Shown here: positions 6,851 through 15,407 of the stretch, one piece after another
Numbering within the stretch: the first letter of the stretch is position 1
Layout: each line of letters opens with the position of its first letter
Source of the DNA: SAR86 cluster bacterium
Lineage (GTDB): Bacteria; Pseudomonadota; Gammaproteobacteria; Magnimaribacterales; D2472
Assembly (NCBI GenBank): GCA_016779505.1
Contig: JADHNM010000006.1
Span: 1 to 26,042 of the forward strand
Reading direction: 5' to 3'
DNA: 26,042 bases
Position numbers and translations under genes: made by a program
Notes under the pieces: generated by a model
What the model saw: the letters and a program-made list of their open reading frames with translations, nothing else
The model's database searches: none
Told to the model about the DNA's origin: nothing

Positions 6851-7383
6851 AACATGGATTGTAATAAACTCCAGTCAAAATATGGTCCTGGATCAGTTTT
6901 TCTTCCTGGGGCTATATCAGCATGACCGACAATATTTTGTTTACTAATTTTTAAATCATTCGATAGATAGTTAATCAGCTGAGATAAAGTGTCATATTGC
7001 TGTAATTCAAATTCGTCCTCATCGCATCCCTCCAGCTCAATACCAATTGAAAAATCATTACATTTTTCACGCCCCTTATAATTAGAAATACCAGCATGCC
7101 AGGCTCTTTTATGGATCGGTACAAATTGAATTAATTTTCCCTGACGAGTAATTAAAAAATGAGAAGACACCTTGAGGTCTTTAATTGATCTTAAAAATTC
7201 ATCTTTGCCTGGATCTAAGCAGTTTAAAAAAAGATCTTTAACTAGCTGAGTATCGTAATTTCCTGGTGGAAGACTGATAGCATGAATAACAAATAAATTG
7301 ATGTCAGTATTTTGAGGTCTTTCATCAAAGTTGGGTGATGGGCAAAATTCTGCGACATCGATAATTCCATTATGCAAGATCAT
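6847..7383 (-). CDS. ampD: 1,6-anhydro-N-acetylmuramyl-L-alanine amidase AmpD
   Basis: This is a cytosolic zinc amidase that cleaves the peptide from anhydromuropeptides during peptidoglycan recycling. The 178-residue protein aligns with E. coli AmpD almost without gaps. The zinc ligands His34 (VIHAISLPPG), His154 and Asp164 (GHADIAPGRKTDPGP) and the catalytic Glu116 (SIGIELEG) and Lys162 sit at the same numbers as in the enterobacterial enzyme. Other matches are PSPNFDERP at the N-terminus and RAWHAG and GREKCNDFS in the middle. No signal peptide is seen, as expected for a cytosolic enzyme. It heads the ampD-ampG-vanZ set; a 70-base gap separates it from ispH, so it may have its own promoter or be read through. 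Confidence 0.96.
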   Translation of the reverse strand: MILHNGIIDVAEFCPSPNFDERPQNTDINLFVIHAISLPPGNYDTQLVKDLFLNCLDPGKDEFLRSIKDLKVSSHFLITRQGKLIQFVPIHKRAWHAGISNYKGREKCNDFSIGIELEGCDEDEFELQQYDTLSQLINYLSNDLKISKQNIVGHADIAPGRKTDPGPYFDWSLLQSML

Positions 7384-7453
7384 ATTTTTCTTATAGACAT
7401 AGAAACAGTGTAATGGAGGATGTTTAAGACATAAAATTTTTTTAAGCTTAAGA

Positions 7454-8395
7454 TCAACGTAGCTCTGGAGGGAGTCTAAAATATATGTTTTCTTTATTTT
7501 TACCTAACTCTTCGGCAACAGCATTTAATTCTAGACTAATAGCTTGAACGACGTTTTGAACAATTGATTCTGGTGCTGATGCTCCAGCAGTTATGCCTAT
7601 GCTTTTGTATTTTGATAAGATTTCAAAATCAAGTTCGTCCGCACCATCAATCAATATAGAACTTGCACCACATTTTTCAGCCAATTCTTTCAGGCGATTC
7701 GAATTTGAGCTATTTCTTGATCCTATAACAATAATAAATTCACTTTCTAAAGCAAGTTGCTTAACAGCATCTTGTCTATTTTGAGTGGCATAACAAATAT
7801 CATCGCTCTTCGGCTTAAGAATTTTAGGAAACTGTTCGTATAAAATTTCCACTATTGAGATGGTGTCATCGAGACTAAGTGTGGTTTGTGTGACATATGC
7901 TAAGTTTTCAGGTTGGGAGACATTAACTAATCTGGCCTCTCTCTCATCTTGGACAAGATAAATGTTGCTAATTGAATCTATGGGGTTGTGTCTTCCTAGG
8001 GTGCCTTCAACTTCAGGGTGTCCTTCGTGACCAATTAAAATGATATCTCTTCCAGCACGGACATGCCGCTGGACCTCGCTATGAACTTTTGTTACGAGGG
8101 GGCATGTTGCATCAAAAGATAGTAAATTAAATGCTGCAGCTTCTTTCTCAACCTTTTCAGACACTCCGTGAGCACTGAAGATTACATGGGAAGATTGGGG
8201 AACTTCACTCAACTCATCAACAAAAATAACTCCTTTTGATTTTAATTCCTCAACGACAGTCTTGTTATGAACTACTTCATGTCGAACATAGATAGGAGGT
8301 CCAAATTTTTTTAGGGCTTGATTAACTATATCAATGGCGCGGTCTACTCCAGCACAAAATCCCCTAGGGTTAGCCAATAAAACTTTAGTCTTCAT
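7454..8395 (-). CDS. ispH: 4-hydroxy-3-methylbut-2-enyl diphosphate reductase IspH
   Basis: This iron-sulfur enzyme performs the last step of the methylerythritol phosphate pathway, making IPP and DMAPP from HMBPP. The 313-residue length is typical. The three cluster cysteines are Cys14 (NPRGFCAGVDRA), Cys98 (DATCPLVTKVH) and Cys201 (DICYATQNRQ). Substrate-binding residues are also present: His43 (EVVHNKTVV), His76 (FSAHGVS), and His126 with the catalytic Glu128 (GHEGHPEVEG). SxN and SAPE-type motifs lie near the C-terminus (GASAPE). The gene overlaps lspA by 4 bases and is the last gene of the msrB-to-ispH block. The fkpB gene that usually separates lspA and ispH in enterics is absent. Confidence 0.97.
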   Translation of the reverse strand: MKTKVLLANPRGFCAGVDRAIDIVNQALKKFGPPIYVRHEVVHNKTVVEELKSKGVIFVDELSEVPQSSHVIFSAHGVSEKVEKEAAAFNLLSFDATCPLVTKVHSEVQRHVRAGRDIILIGHEGHPEVEGTLGRHNPIDSISNIYLVQDEREARLVNVSQPENLAYVTQTTLSLDDTISIVEILYEQFPKILKPKSDDICYATQNRQDAVKQLALESEFIIVIGSRNSSNSNRLKELAEKCGASSILIDGADELDFEILSKYKSIGITAGASAPESIVQNVVQAISLELNAVAEELGKNKENIYFRLPPELR

Positions 8396-8892
8396 CCTGA
8401 TCTATTTTGTAGAAATTTTTTAAACTCCATCAAAAAAAATAATACAGCTCCAATTGTGATATAGGCATCAGCAAAATTAAAAATAAAAAATGGAGTTTCT
8501 CCAAGGTGAAAAAAAAGAAAGTCAGTAACAACACCATCTGGCAATCTATCAAAAATATTTCCGAGTGCTCCAGAGATAATTAAGATAAGAGAAAAACGAT
8601 TTATTGAAGATTCTTCATTTTTATATAGCGAATGAAGATAGGCTACGATTAATAATCCAATAAGGGATAAGCCAAAACTTAGAAATGAATTATTGAAATC
8701 TAAAATACTAAAGGCTATTCCAGAATTAAAAACCAACAATAAATCTAAAATTGGAATCAAAGGTATTGCTTGCCCAAAATTTAATTGCTCTTCCGCAATA
8801 AATTTTGATGCCAAGTCAATTGCAATTAAAAAAAATATTACAAGGTAGCCTTTTTTAATGCTAAGCAAACTTTCTATCCTCTCCTGGACCAT
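8392..8892 (-). CDS. lspA: Lipoprotein signal peptidase II
   Basis: This is an inner-membrane aspartyl protease that removes the signal peptide from prolipoproteins after lipidation. The 166-residue protein has four membrane helices and the two catalytic aspartates, Asp115 (GALGNIFDRLPDG) and Asp142 (IFNFADAYITIG), plus the conserved Asn56/Gly58 region (FNSGIAFS). The ATG start at 8892 gives a 32-base overlap with ileS. A TTG at 8868, preceded by GAGAGG with 8 bases spacing, would start the protein eight residues later with an 8-base overlap, and cannot be excluded. Position between ileS and ispH is the standard gammaproteobacterial context. Confidence 0.95.
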   Translation of the reverse strand: MVQERIESLLSIKKGYLVIFFLIAIDLASKFIAEEQLNFGQAIPLIPILDLLLVFNSGIAFSILDFNNSFLSFGLSLIGLLIVAYLHSLYKNEESSINRFSLILIISGALGNIFDRLPDGVVTDFLFFHLGETPFFIFNFADAYITIGAVLFFLMEFKKFLQNRSG

Positions 8893-11632
8893 CTAAGTTT
8901 TGATTGCATCGATTACACAACTCTGGATGCTTGGTGATAGAGCCTACTGATTCATTCCTATGCCAGCATCTTACGCATTTTTCTGAAGACGATTTGATAA
9001 CAGAAATTTCCAAAGCATCTCCTTCTAGGATATGGCATTCGGAAACTATAAAAAAGAAATGTATTTCAGCTGCTAGTTTTTCCATTAACTCGAAATCCTT
9101 TGAATCAAGCTTCAGCTCAAGAGAAGCATCCAATGAACCTTTAATTTCTCCAGCAGCTCTTGATTCCTCAATGCTTTGATTAACTTCTTCCTTAATCTCA
9201 AGCAATCTTTTCCAGTTTTCTTTTGATAAATCGCTGTCAAAATTATCTAAATCTCTTAGAGTAGTTAGAAAAACTGAGTCCGCCCTCTCCAAAAGAAATT
9301 TATTTCCTTGCCATATCTCCTCTGCAGTAAAAGATAGAACAGGTGAAATCAATACAACTAGCTGATTAATAATTATTTGCATTGCAGTCTGAGCAGACCT
9401 TCTAATTTCAGAATCTTGTTGAGTGGTATATTGCCTATCTTTAATAATATCTAAATAAATACCCCCCAATTGATTTACGCAGAAATTATGTATTCTCTGA
9501 ATAACTTGATGATATGAATATGAGGTATACAGCCCTATGACATCCTCTTGCAATTGAGCAAGCTCATGCAAAATCCATTTATCAAGCTCAAGTAAGTTAT
9601 TAAGCTCAATTGAATCTTTTTTTGCATCAAAGTCATTGATGTTCCCCAATAAAAACCTAAAAGTATTTCTAATTCTTCTGTACTGATCTGAAACTCTCTT
9701 AAAAATTTCATCTGAAGCAACCATTTCACTTCTGAAGTCAGTAGAGGCAATCCACAACCTTAAAATATCTGCCCCTAATGTGTCCCAAATTTTTTGTGGT
9801 GCGATTGTATTACCTAGAGATTTAGATTGTTTTCTGCCCTCATCATCCACTACAAATCCATGCGTTAAAACAGAACGATAAGGGGCCATGCCATTAGTGG
9901 CAATCCCAGTTAACAGAGATGATTGAAACCATCCTCTGTGTTGATCTGAGCCCTCTAAATACAAGTCTGCCACAACATCTGCACCATACAACTTATCTAA
10001 AACGCACATATGGGTTACACCCGAATCAAACCAAACATCCAGTGTGTCATGGACCTTAGAATAAGACTCAGAATCATCAATCAATGAATCAAGCTCCAAA
10101 TTGTCCCATCCTTCAATACCTTCTTTTTCAATAACATCTGCAATTTGATTAAAAAGTACATTCTGTTTTGGGTGAATCTCACCTGTTTGATTGTGAATAA
10201 TTAGAGTAATTGGAACGCCCCAATTTCTTTGCCTCGAAATACACCAGTCAGGACGATCCTCAAGCATTGAAAGAATTCTTTCCTCTCCCCAACTTGGCTC
10301 CCACTTCACATCCTTGACAGCATTAATTGCACCATCACTAAGACCAGATTTTTTCATAGAAATAAACCATTGTGGTGTTGACATAAAAATGACTGGTGAC
10401 TTATGCCTCCAGCAGTGAGGATAAGAATGTTCATATTGTTTATGAGCAAGTAGCGCCTTATTTTCCTTTAACAATTCAATAACAATTGGATCTCCCTTTT
10501 TAGTACTTAATCCACTTAAAGGGCCATACTCTTCTTTAAAAAGACCCTTATTATCAAGAGCCTTTACTGATTCAAGGCCATTATTTATGCAGATAAAGTA
10601 ATCATCCAATCCATGAGCTGGAGCAGTATGAACACAACCAGTCCCACTCTCAGTTGTAACATGATCTCCATGAAGAAGTTTCGATTCCCTGTTGTATAAA
10701 GGATGAGTCATTGAGATATCTGTAATTTCTTTTCCTAGAGCCGATCCGAGGATCTCAAGCTTAAAACCCCATCGATCAACGCAGGCATCCATTAAATCTT
10801 CAGCAATAATGAAATGTTCATTGGCACCTTTTGCAACAATGTATTCAATGTCTTCATTTATACAGACCGCTACATTTGATGGAATCGTCCAAGGGGTTGT
10901 TGTCCAGATGACAAATGAAACCTCTTCGAGTTTTTCAATTTGAAACGTTGAGCATAGGGAATCAATGTATTGAGGCAAAACGTTAAATTTTACATCAACT
11001 GAATGCGAGTTTTTGTCCATATACTCTACCTCAGCCTCTGCTAAAGCAGACCGACAATCCATACAAAAATGAACAGGCTTCTCACCTTGTTCTAAATGTC
11101 CATTCGCAATAATTCTTCCTAATGCACGAACGGTATCGGCTTCAAAACTTTTATTTAATGATAAATAAGGATTTTCCCAATCGCCTAGCACTCCCAAACG
11201 AATGAAATCATTTCTTTGCTTGTCAACCTGAGATTGGGCATATTCACGACAAGCTTTGATGAATGATTTTTTATCTCTGACAAGATCGCTGCCTTTTCCA
11301 TGCTTTTTTTCAACGTTTAATTCAATTGGCAGGCCATGACAGTCCCAGCCAGGAACATAAGGAGCATCTTTTCCAATTAAAGTTTGAAATTTAACCGTTA
11401 TGTCCTTGAGTGTTTTATTAACCGCATGGCCCAAATGAATGTCTCCATTCGCATATGGAGGTCCGTCATGAAGAATAAACCGTTCTTTGCCATTATTCTG
11501 TTCTCTTATTTGTTGATAAAGATTGATAGAATTCCAAAATTCAAGAATCTCAGGTTCTTTTCTAGGCAAGCCAGCTTTCATGGATAGATCGGTTTGAGGG
11601 AGATTTAAAGTATCCCGATATTCTTTACTCAT
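8861..11632 (-). CDS. ileS: Isoleucyl-tRNA synthetase
   Basis: This class I aminoacyl-tRNA synthetase charges tRNA-Ile and edits valine. The 923-residue length is close to E. coli IleRS (938). The HIGH motif appears as HLGH (66-69) in GPPYANGDIHLGH; the editing (CP1) domain includes VIWTTTPWTIPSN and the GTGCVHTAPAHG stretch; the second signature is KQSKS (601-605), with Gln in place of the usual Met of KMSKS. The C-terminus carries the zinc-binding CVRCWHR...CNRC cluster typical of the bacterial type. It starts 6 bases after ribF and overlaps lspA, part of one compact operon. Confidence 0.97.
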   Translation of the reverse strand: MSKEYRDTLNLPQTDLSMKAGLPRKEPEILEFWNSINLYQQIREQNNGKERFILHDGPPYANGDIHLGHAVNKTLKDITVKFQTLIGKDAPYVPGWDCHGLPIELNVEKKHGKGSDLVRDKKSFIKACREYAQSQVDKQRNDFIRLGVLGDWENPYLSLNKSFEADTVRALGRIIANGHLEQGEKPVHFCMDCRSALAEAEVEYMDKNSHSVDVKFNVLPQYIDSLCSTFQIEKLEEVSFVIWTTTPWTIPSNVAVCINEDIEYIVAKGANEHFIIAEDLMDACVDRWGFKLEILGSALGKEITDISMTHPLYNRESKLLHGDHVTTESGTGCVHTAPAHGLDDYFICINNGLESVKALDNKGLFKEEYGPLSGLSTKKGDPIVIELLKENKALLAHKQYEHSYPHCWRHKSPVIFMSTPQWFISMKKSGLSDGAINAVKDVKWEPSWGEERILSMLEDRPDWCISRQRNWGVPITLIIHNQTGEIHPKQNVLFNQIADVIEKEGIEGWDNLELDSLIDDSESYSKVHDTLDVWFDSGVTHMCVLDKLYGADVVADLYLEGSDQHRGWFQSSLLTGIATNGMAPYRSVLTHGFVVDDEGRKQSKSLGNTIAPQKIWDTLGADILRLWIASTDFRSEMVASDEIFKRVSDQYRRIRNTFRFLLGNINDFDAKKDSIELNNLLELDKWILHELAQLQEDVIGLYTSYSYHQVIQRIHNFCVNQLGGIYLDIIKDRQYTTQQDSEIRRSAQTAMQIIINQLVVLISPVLSFTAEEIWQGNKFLLERADSVFLTTLRDLDNFDSDLSKENWKRLLEIKEEVNQSIEESRAAGEIKGSLDASLELKLDSKDFELMEKLAAEIHFFFIVSECHILEGDALEISVIKSSSEKCVRCWHRNESVGSITKHPELCNRCNQNLDGPGEDRKFA

Positions 11633-11638
11633 AGAGAA

Positions 11639-12583
11639 TTATTCCAGTATTTTTTTAGCTTGAGATATATCTTGAAGAATTTGTTCTTTTAATAGATCAA
11701 TACTATCAAATTTCTTCTCATCACGAAGTTTATTTTTGAATTCTACAGTCAATCTTTGTCCATATATAGATTCATTAAAATTAAATAAATGAATTTCAAG
11801 AACGGGTTTGGAGCCATCCACGGTTGGTCTAATACCCATGTTCGCAATTCCATTAAATGACTCCCCTGCTAATAGACATTTGACTGCATAAACACCGGCT
11901 ATGGGAAGTCTTTGTTTTGGTATCCAAAGATTTGCGGTAGGAACACCTATGGTTCTTCCTAGTCGTTGACCGTAGACTACTTTTCCTGAAAATGTATATG
12001 GACGTCCAAGCAATTCTTTTGCCAGAACAAAATCACTTTGTAATAAGGCTTCTCTTATTCTAGTCGAGCTTACTCTTAAGCCGTTTCTTGAAACAGTTTT
12101 GTTTGCAATAACCTTTGTTCCATTGGTTTTACCCCAATTTTTTAGCAACTCAAAATCACCCGCCCGCTGAGCCCCAAACCTAAAATCATCTCCTATGATT
12201 AAGTGCTTCAAGTTTAGTTGCGCCAACACTTCATCGAGAAAAATCTGCGGAGTCATTGTTTTAAGAGATTTGTTGAACTGAAGAAAAAAAGCAAAATCTA
12301 TTCCAAAATTTTTAAGGAGCTTTACTTTTTCTCTCCAAGGACAAATCCTTGGCGGAGGCTTAGAGTTTAGATCGTTGGCTGCAAAATACTCAGAAGCATG
12401 CGGCTCTGTAAAAAAAACCAATGATGCGCTTGAGCTTTCAAGAGCTTTATCTTTTACTTGTTTAAGAATTGCTTGATGTCCTAAGTGCAGCCCATCAAAA
12501 TTTCCAATGGTTCCACTCATTGGCTGATTTGGAAACTTTCTATTAAAAGTTTCTATATTTCCTATTCCTCTAATTAAGTACAT
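11639..12583 (-). CDS. ribF: Bifunctional riboflavin kinase / FAD synthetase
   Basis: This enzyme converts riboflavin to FMN and then FAD. The 314-residue protein has the N-terminal nucleotidyltransferase domain with the GNFDGLHLGH motif (27-36) and the SSTRIREAL motif (about 172-180). A C-terminal riboflavin kinase domain follows, with GKVVYGQRLGRTIGVPTANL and GIANMGIRPTV. Length matches the proteobacterial enzyme. The start overlaps the murJ stop by one base (TAATG), indicating translational coupling. Confidence 0.96.
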   Translation of the reverse strand: MYLIRGIGNIETFNRKFPNQPMSGTIGNFDGLHLGHQAILKQVKDKALESSSASLVFFTEPHASEYFAANDLNSKPPPRICPWREKVKLLKNFGIDFAFFLQFNKSLKTMTPQIFLDEVLAQLNLKHLIIGDDFRFGAQRAGDFELLKNWGKTNGTKVIANKTVSRNGLRVSSTRIREALLQSDFVLAKELLGRPYTFSGKVVYGQRLGRTIGVPTANLWIPKQRLPIAGVYAVKCLLAGESFNGIANMGIRPTVDGSKPVLEIHLFNFNESIYGQRLTVEFKNKLRDEKKFDSIDLLKEQILQDISQAKKILE

Positions 12584-14130
12584 TATCTAAAATCAGCCAG
12601 CCTGATACCCAACAAAAAACTTACCCCAAAATATATTATTAAAGAGCCAATGACAGCTACGCTAAGATGAAGCAACCTTTGAATTTGTGTGAAAAATTCA
12701 AAATTAAAATATTGACTAAAAATTGATAAAAATGATATCAAAGCAATGCTAGCTATCAATACTTTTAAAGAGAAAAGACTAAAAATACCTGAAAAAGAAA
12801 TCAACATCTGCCTGTGTAACAAGTAACTTAAAATAATTACAGTTACTATTGCAGAAATGGAGCTGGCGACTGCTAACCCAAAATGACCTAACCCAAAATA
12901 AAATGCCAATAAATAGTTAAGGACAATATTAATTAATAAACTTAAAAAGGCTATCTGCATGGGAGTTTTGGTATCTTGTCTAGAAAAAAAGGCTGGAATT
13001 AAAACTTTCATAGCCATAAAAAAGGGTAATCCTAATGCGAAACCCATCAAGCTCAAGCTGGCCTGCTGTACATCGGTCCATAAAAAAGCTCCCCTTTGAA
13101 AAATAGTAGCTAACAAGGGAGACGAAAAAACAATCAACCCAATCAATGATGGTATGGCAAGAAAGAAAACTAGCTTGAATGCATGTTCAAGCTGAGAAAC
13201 AAAAGCCTGTGTTTTTTCTTGAGCGTAAGCTTTGGATAGGCTTGGCAAGAGGACTGTGCCGATAGCAATTGCAAAAATTCCCATTGGGAATTGAATTAAT
13301 CTATCTGATACATATAACCAAGTTGGACTACCTGTTATTAACCAAGATGCAAAAATAGTATCGATTAAAAGATTAATTTGAGCTATGCCGCCTGCCACAA
13401 TAGCTGGAAGAATCAAGATAAAGAATTTTTTGACTCCTGGATTACTAAGATCTATTTTTGGAACAGGAATTTTTTGGATAATTGTTAATGGTGCAATTTG
13501 AAAAAGTAATTGAAGAAAACCTGCCAAAAGCACTCCCCATGCAAGAGCCATAACAGGTATTTCGATTTTTGGAGCAACCAACCATGCTGATCCAATTAAA
13601 CTCAAATTAAAAATTAGAGGAGTAACTGCTGGAATGGAAAATTTATTATGAGAATTCTGAATACCAGCAGCAAATGCAACAAGTGAAATCAATGCAAGAT
13701 ATGGAAACATTATTCTTAAAAGATTCACTGCTAAATCTTGTTTTTGTATATCAAAGTAAAAGCCCGGAGCAAATATAAGAATAAATATCGGTGCAAATAA
13801 CAAAGCTAAGAGGGTAAATATAAAAAGAGCAGACAGCAAAAGGCCAAACAATGCATTTAAAAAATCCTGACCACCTCTCTCATCTTGCTTGCCTAAATAT
13901 TCAGAATAGATAGGAATAAACGCTTGGCTAAATGCACCTTCTGCAAAGAGCTTTCTAAAAACATTTGGGATTTTTAATACAACAACAAAAATATCATGAA
14001 AAATACTTGCTCCAAGAAGATTGGTCGTAAAAATATCCCTTATTAAACCTGCCACTCTAGAAATAAAAGTCAAACTACCTACTTTGATGGTAGATAAAAA
14101 ATTAGATTGGGAGGCTGTTTTTTCGGTCAC
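12583..14130 (-). CDS. murJ: Lipid II flippase MurJ
   Basis: A MOP-superfamily membrane protein that moves the peptidoglycan precursor lipid II across the inner membrane. The 515-residue protein has about 14 hydrophobic helices and the MurJ signatures TFISRVAGLIRDIF (Arg25, Arg31 at the cavity entrance), NVFRKLFAEGAFSQAFIP, and the central RLIQFPMGIFAIAIGTVLLP and FQRGAF stretches. The start is GTG at 14130, directly abutting the msrB TAA, and the N-terminal length matches known MurJ proteins. It is linked to ribF by a one-base overlap. Confidence 0.95.
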   Translation of the reverse strand: MTEKTASQSNFLSTIKVGSLTFISRVAGLIRDIFTTNLLGASIFHDIFVVVLKIPNVFRKLFAEGAFSQAFIPIYSEYLGKQDERGGQDFLNALFGLLLSALFIFTLLALLFAPIFILIFAPGFYFDIQKQDLAVNLLRIMFPYLALISLVAFAAGIQNSHNKFSIPAVTPLIFNLSLIGSAWLVAPKIEIPVMALAWGVLLAGFLQLLFQIAPLTIIQKIPVPKIDLSNPGVKKFFILILPAIVAGGIAQINLLIDTIFASWLITGSPTWLYVSDRLIQFPMGIFAIAIGTVLLPSLSKAYAQEKTQAFVSQLEHAFKLVFFLAIPSLIGLIVFSSPLLATIFQRGAFLWTDVQQASLSLMGFALGLPFFMAMKVLIPAFFSRQDTKTPMQIAFLSLLINIVLNYLLAFYFGLGHFGLAVASSISAIVTVIILSYLLHRQMLISFSGIFSLFSLKVLIASIALISFLSIFSQYFNFEFFTQIQRLLHLSVAVIGSLIIYFGVSFLLGIRLADFR

Positions 14131-14529
14131 TTAATCTGAAGAAGTATCTTTTGCAAAATCTAAAGCAGCTGAATTAACGCAATACCTCAAACCAGTTGGC
14201 TGAGGACCGTCTGTGAAAACATGGCCAAGATGAGCATCACACTTTGAGCATCTAATCTCAGTCCTTACTCTGGAAAGAGAGTAATCCTCTAATTCATTAA
14301 TTTTATTGTTGTTGGCAGCTTCATAAAAACTAGGCCAACCACAGCCCGCATCAAATTTTGTTTCAGATTTAAAAAGCGTCTCGCCACAGCAAATACAAGT
14401 GTATACACCATCCTCAATATGATCCCAGTACTGACCTGTAAAAGGTCGCTCTGTACCACTTTCTTGAGTGACATAATATGACTCGGGAGAAAGTTCCTTT
14501 TTAAGCTCTTCTTTGGATTTTTTAGTCAT
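14131..14529 (-). CDS. msrB: Peptide-methionine (R)-S-oxide reductase MsrB
   Basis: This thioredoxin-dependent enzyme reduces methionine-R-sulfoxide in proteins. The 132-residue protein has the zinc site in two CxxC pairs (Cys45/Cys48 in TCICCGETLF and Cys94/Cys97 in IRCSKCDAHLGH). The catalytic Cys117 lies in GLRYCVNSAAL, and the substrate-site motifs ERPFTGQYWDH and GCGWPSF are present. No signal peptide is present, so it is cytosolic. It heads the tightly packed msrB-murJ-ribF-ileS-lspA-ispH run; its stop is immediately followed by the murJ GTG. Confidence 0.97.
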   Translation of the reverse strand: MTKKSKEELKKELSPESYYVTQESGTERPFTGQYWDHIEDGVYTCICCGETLFKSETKFDAGCGWPSFYEAANNNKINELEDYSLSRVRTEIRCSKCDAHLGHVFTDGPQPTGLRYCVNSAALDFAKDTSSD

Positions 14530-14585
14530 ATGTTTAAATATAATTAACTATGTCATTAGTATAATCCATTGGCTGCTGTTCTAGG

Positions 14586-15308
14586 CTAAGATTTAATTTG
14601 CCAATTTCTGACCCAGTAAATAAAAAAAGTATCTACCAGAGCTATAAATACTTTTATAATGTATTTTGCCATTGAGATCGCAAAAGCCTGTTTAAAAGAT
14701 AAGTCTGTTGCAAAGACCCATGTAAATTGATAGATCAGCGTGTCTATAAGTTGTGAGGCCATGGTGGAGAGATTATTTCTGAGCCAAAGCTTTTTTCCAT
14801 TTGTTAAGTTTTTGAGATAATGAAAAAACCACACATCAAATCTTTGGCTGATAAGGTATGCGGCCAAGGAACCAATGATAAAAATGGGTGAGTAATATGC
14901 CAGCACTGAAATAGCATCATGGACCTCTGCCGCTGATCCTGTTAAATCAGATGGCATGAACTTAGTGCTAAGCACTAAAGTTAACATTACTGCAATGTTT
15001 GCAACAAATCCAAGCATGACTGCTCGATTGGCCTCATCTTTTCCAAATTTTTCATTTAAAAGGTCTGTAGCAAAATAAATTCCAGAATATAGGATTGCTC
15101 CCATACTTACATTGAATTGCATTCCAAAAAGATTTAATTCACTAACTTTTCCACCCTGAAGATTGCCAAGCACTATTCCAAGAATCACAGCGCAGTACAA
15201 ACCATATTTACCAAAGAATCTATATAGAAAAATAGCTAGCAACAAGTCGTAAAAAACTACCAGTAACCACAGTGTTTCTTGACTTAAATTGCTCAATAGG
15301 TAGTCCAT
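14586..15308 (-). CDS. yhhQ: YhhQ/VUT family queuosine-precursor transporter
   Basis: A 240-residue inner-membrane protein with about six helices. The YhhQ family signature is present: a YSGIYFATDLLNEKFGKDEA-type stretch in the middle (about residues 75-95) and the C-terminal LRNNLSTMASQLIDTLIYQF segment. Characterised members (COG1738) import preQ0/preQ1 for queuosine modification of tRNA. No other queuosine gene is in the window, so precise substrate is inferred from the family. It is 56 bases upstream of msrB on the same strand and divergent from the first acyl-CoA synthetase across a 99-base gap. Confidence 0.88.
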   Translation of the reverse strand: MDYLLSNLSQETLWLLVVFYDLLLAIFLYRFFGKYGLYCAVILGIVLGNLQGGKVSELNLFGMQFNVSMGAILYSGIYFATDLLNEKFGKDEANRAVMLGFVANIAVMLTLVLSTKFMPSDLTGSAAEVHDAISVLAYYSPIFIIGSLAAYLISQRFDVWFFHYLKNLTNGKKLWLRNNLSTMASQLIDTLIYQFTWVFATDLSFKQAFAISMAKYIIKVFIALVDTFFIYWVRNWQIKS

Positions 15309-15407
15309 TTGGGAATTATTATTACATAGAAATTTAAATTATTAGGTTACATTAATGGATTACCAAAGTTAGAATTATAAGATCAACAAATATAATAAGA
15401 GAAATTA
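15309..15407. other. Divergent intergenic region between yhhQ and the acyl-CoA synthetase operon
   Basis: This 99-base AT-rich gap must hold both start regions. TATAAT at 15391-15396 lies only 11 bases before the ATG at 15408, which would give a near-leaderless message, and AAGAGA (15397-15402) is a weak ribosome-binding candidate. I could not assign convincing -35/-10 pairs or an operator. Confidence 0.4.

Noticed and set aside
7442..7451. Perfect palindrome TTAAGCTTAA after ispH as a terminator.
   Set aside because: The stem is only 5 bp, AT-rich with no loop, and is followed on the minus strand by A-rich sequence instead of a T-run.
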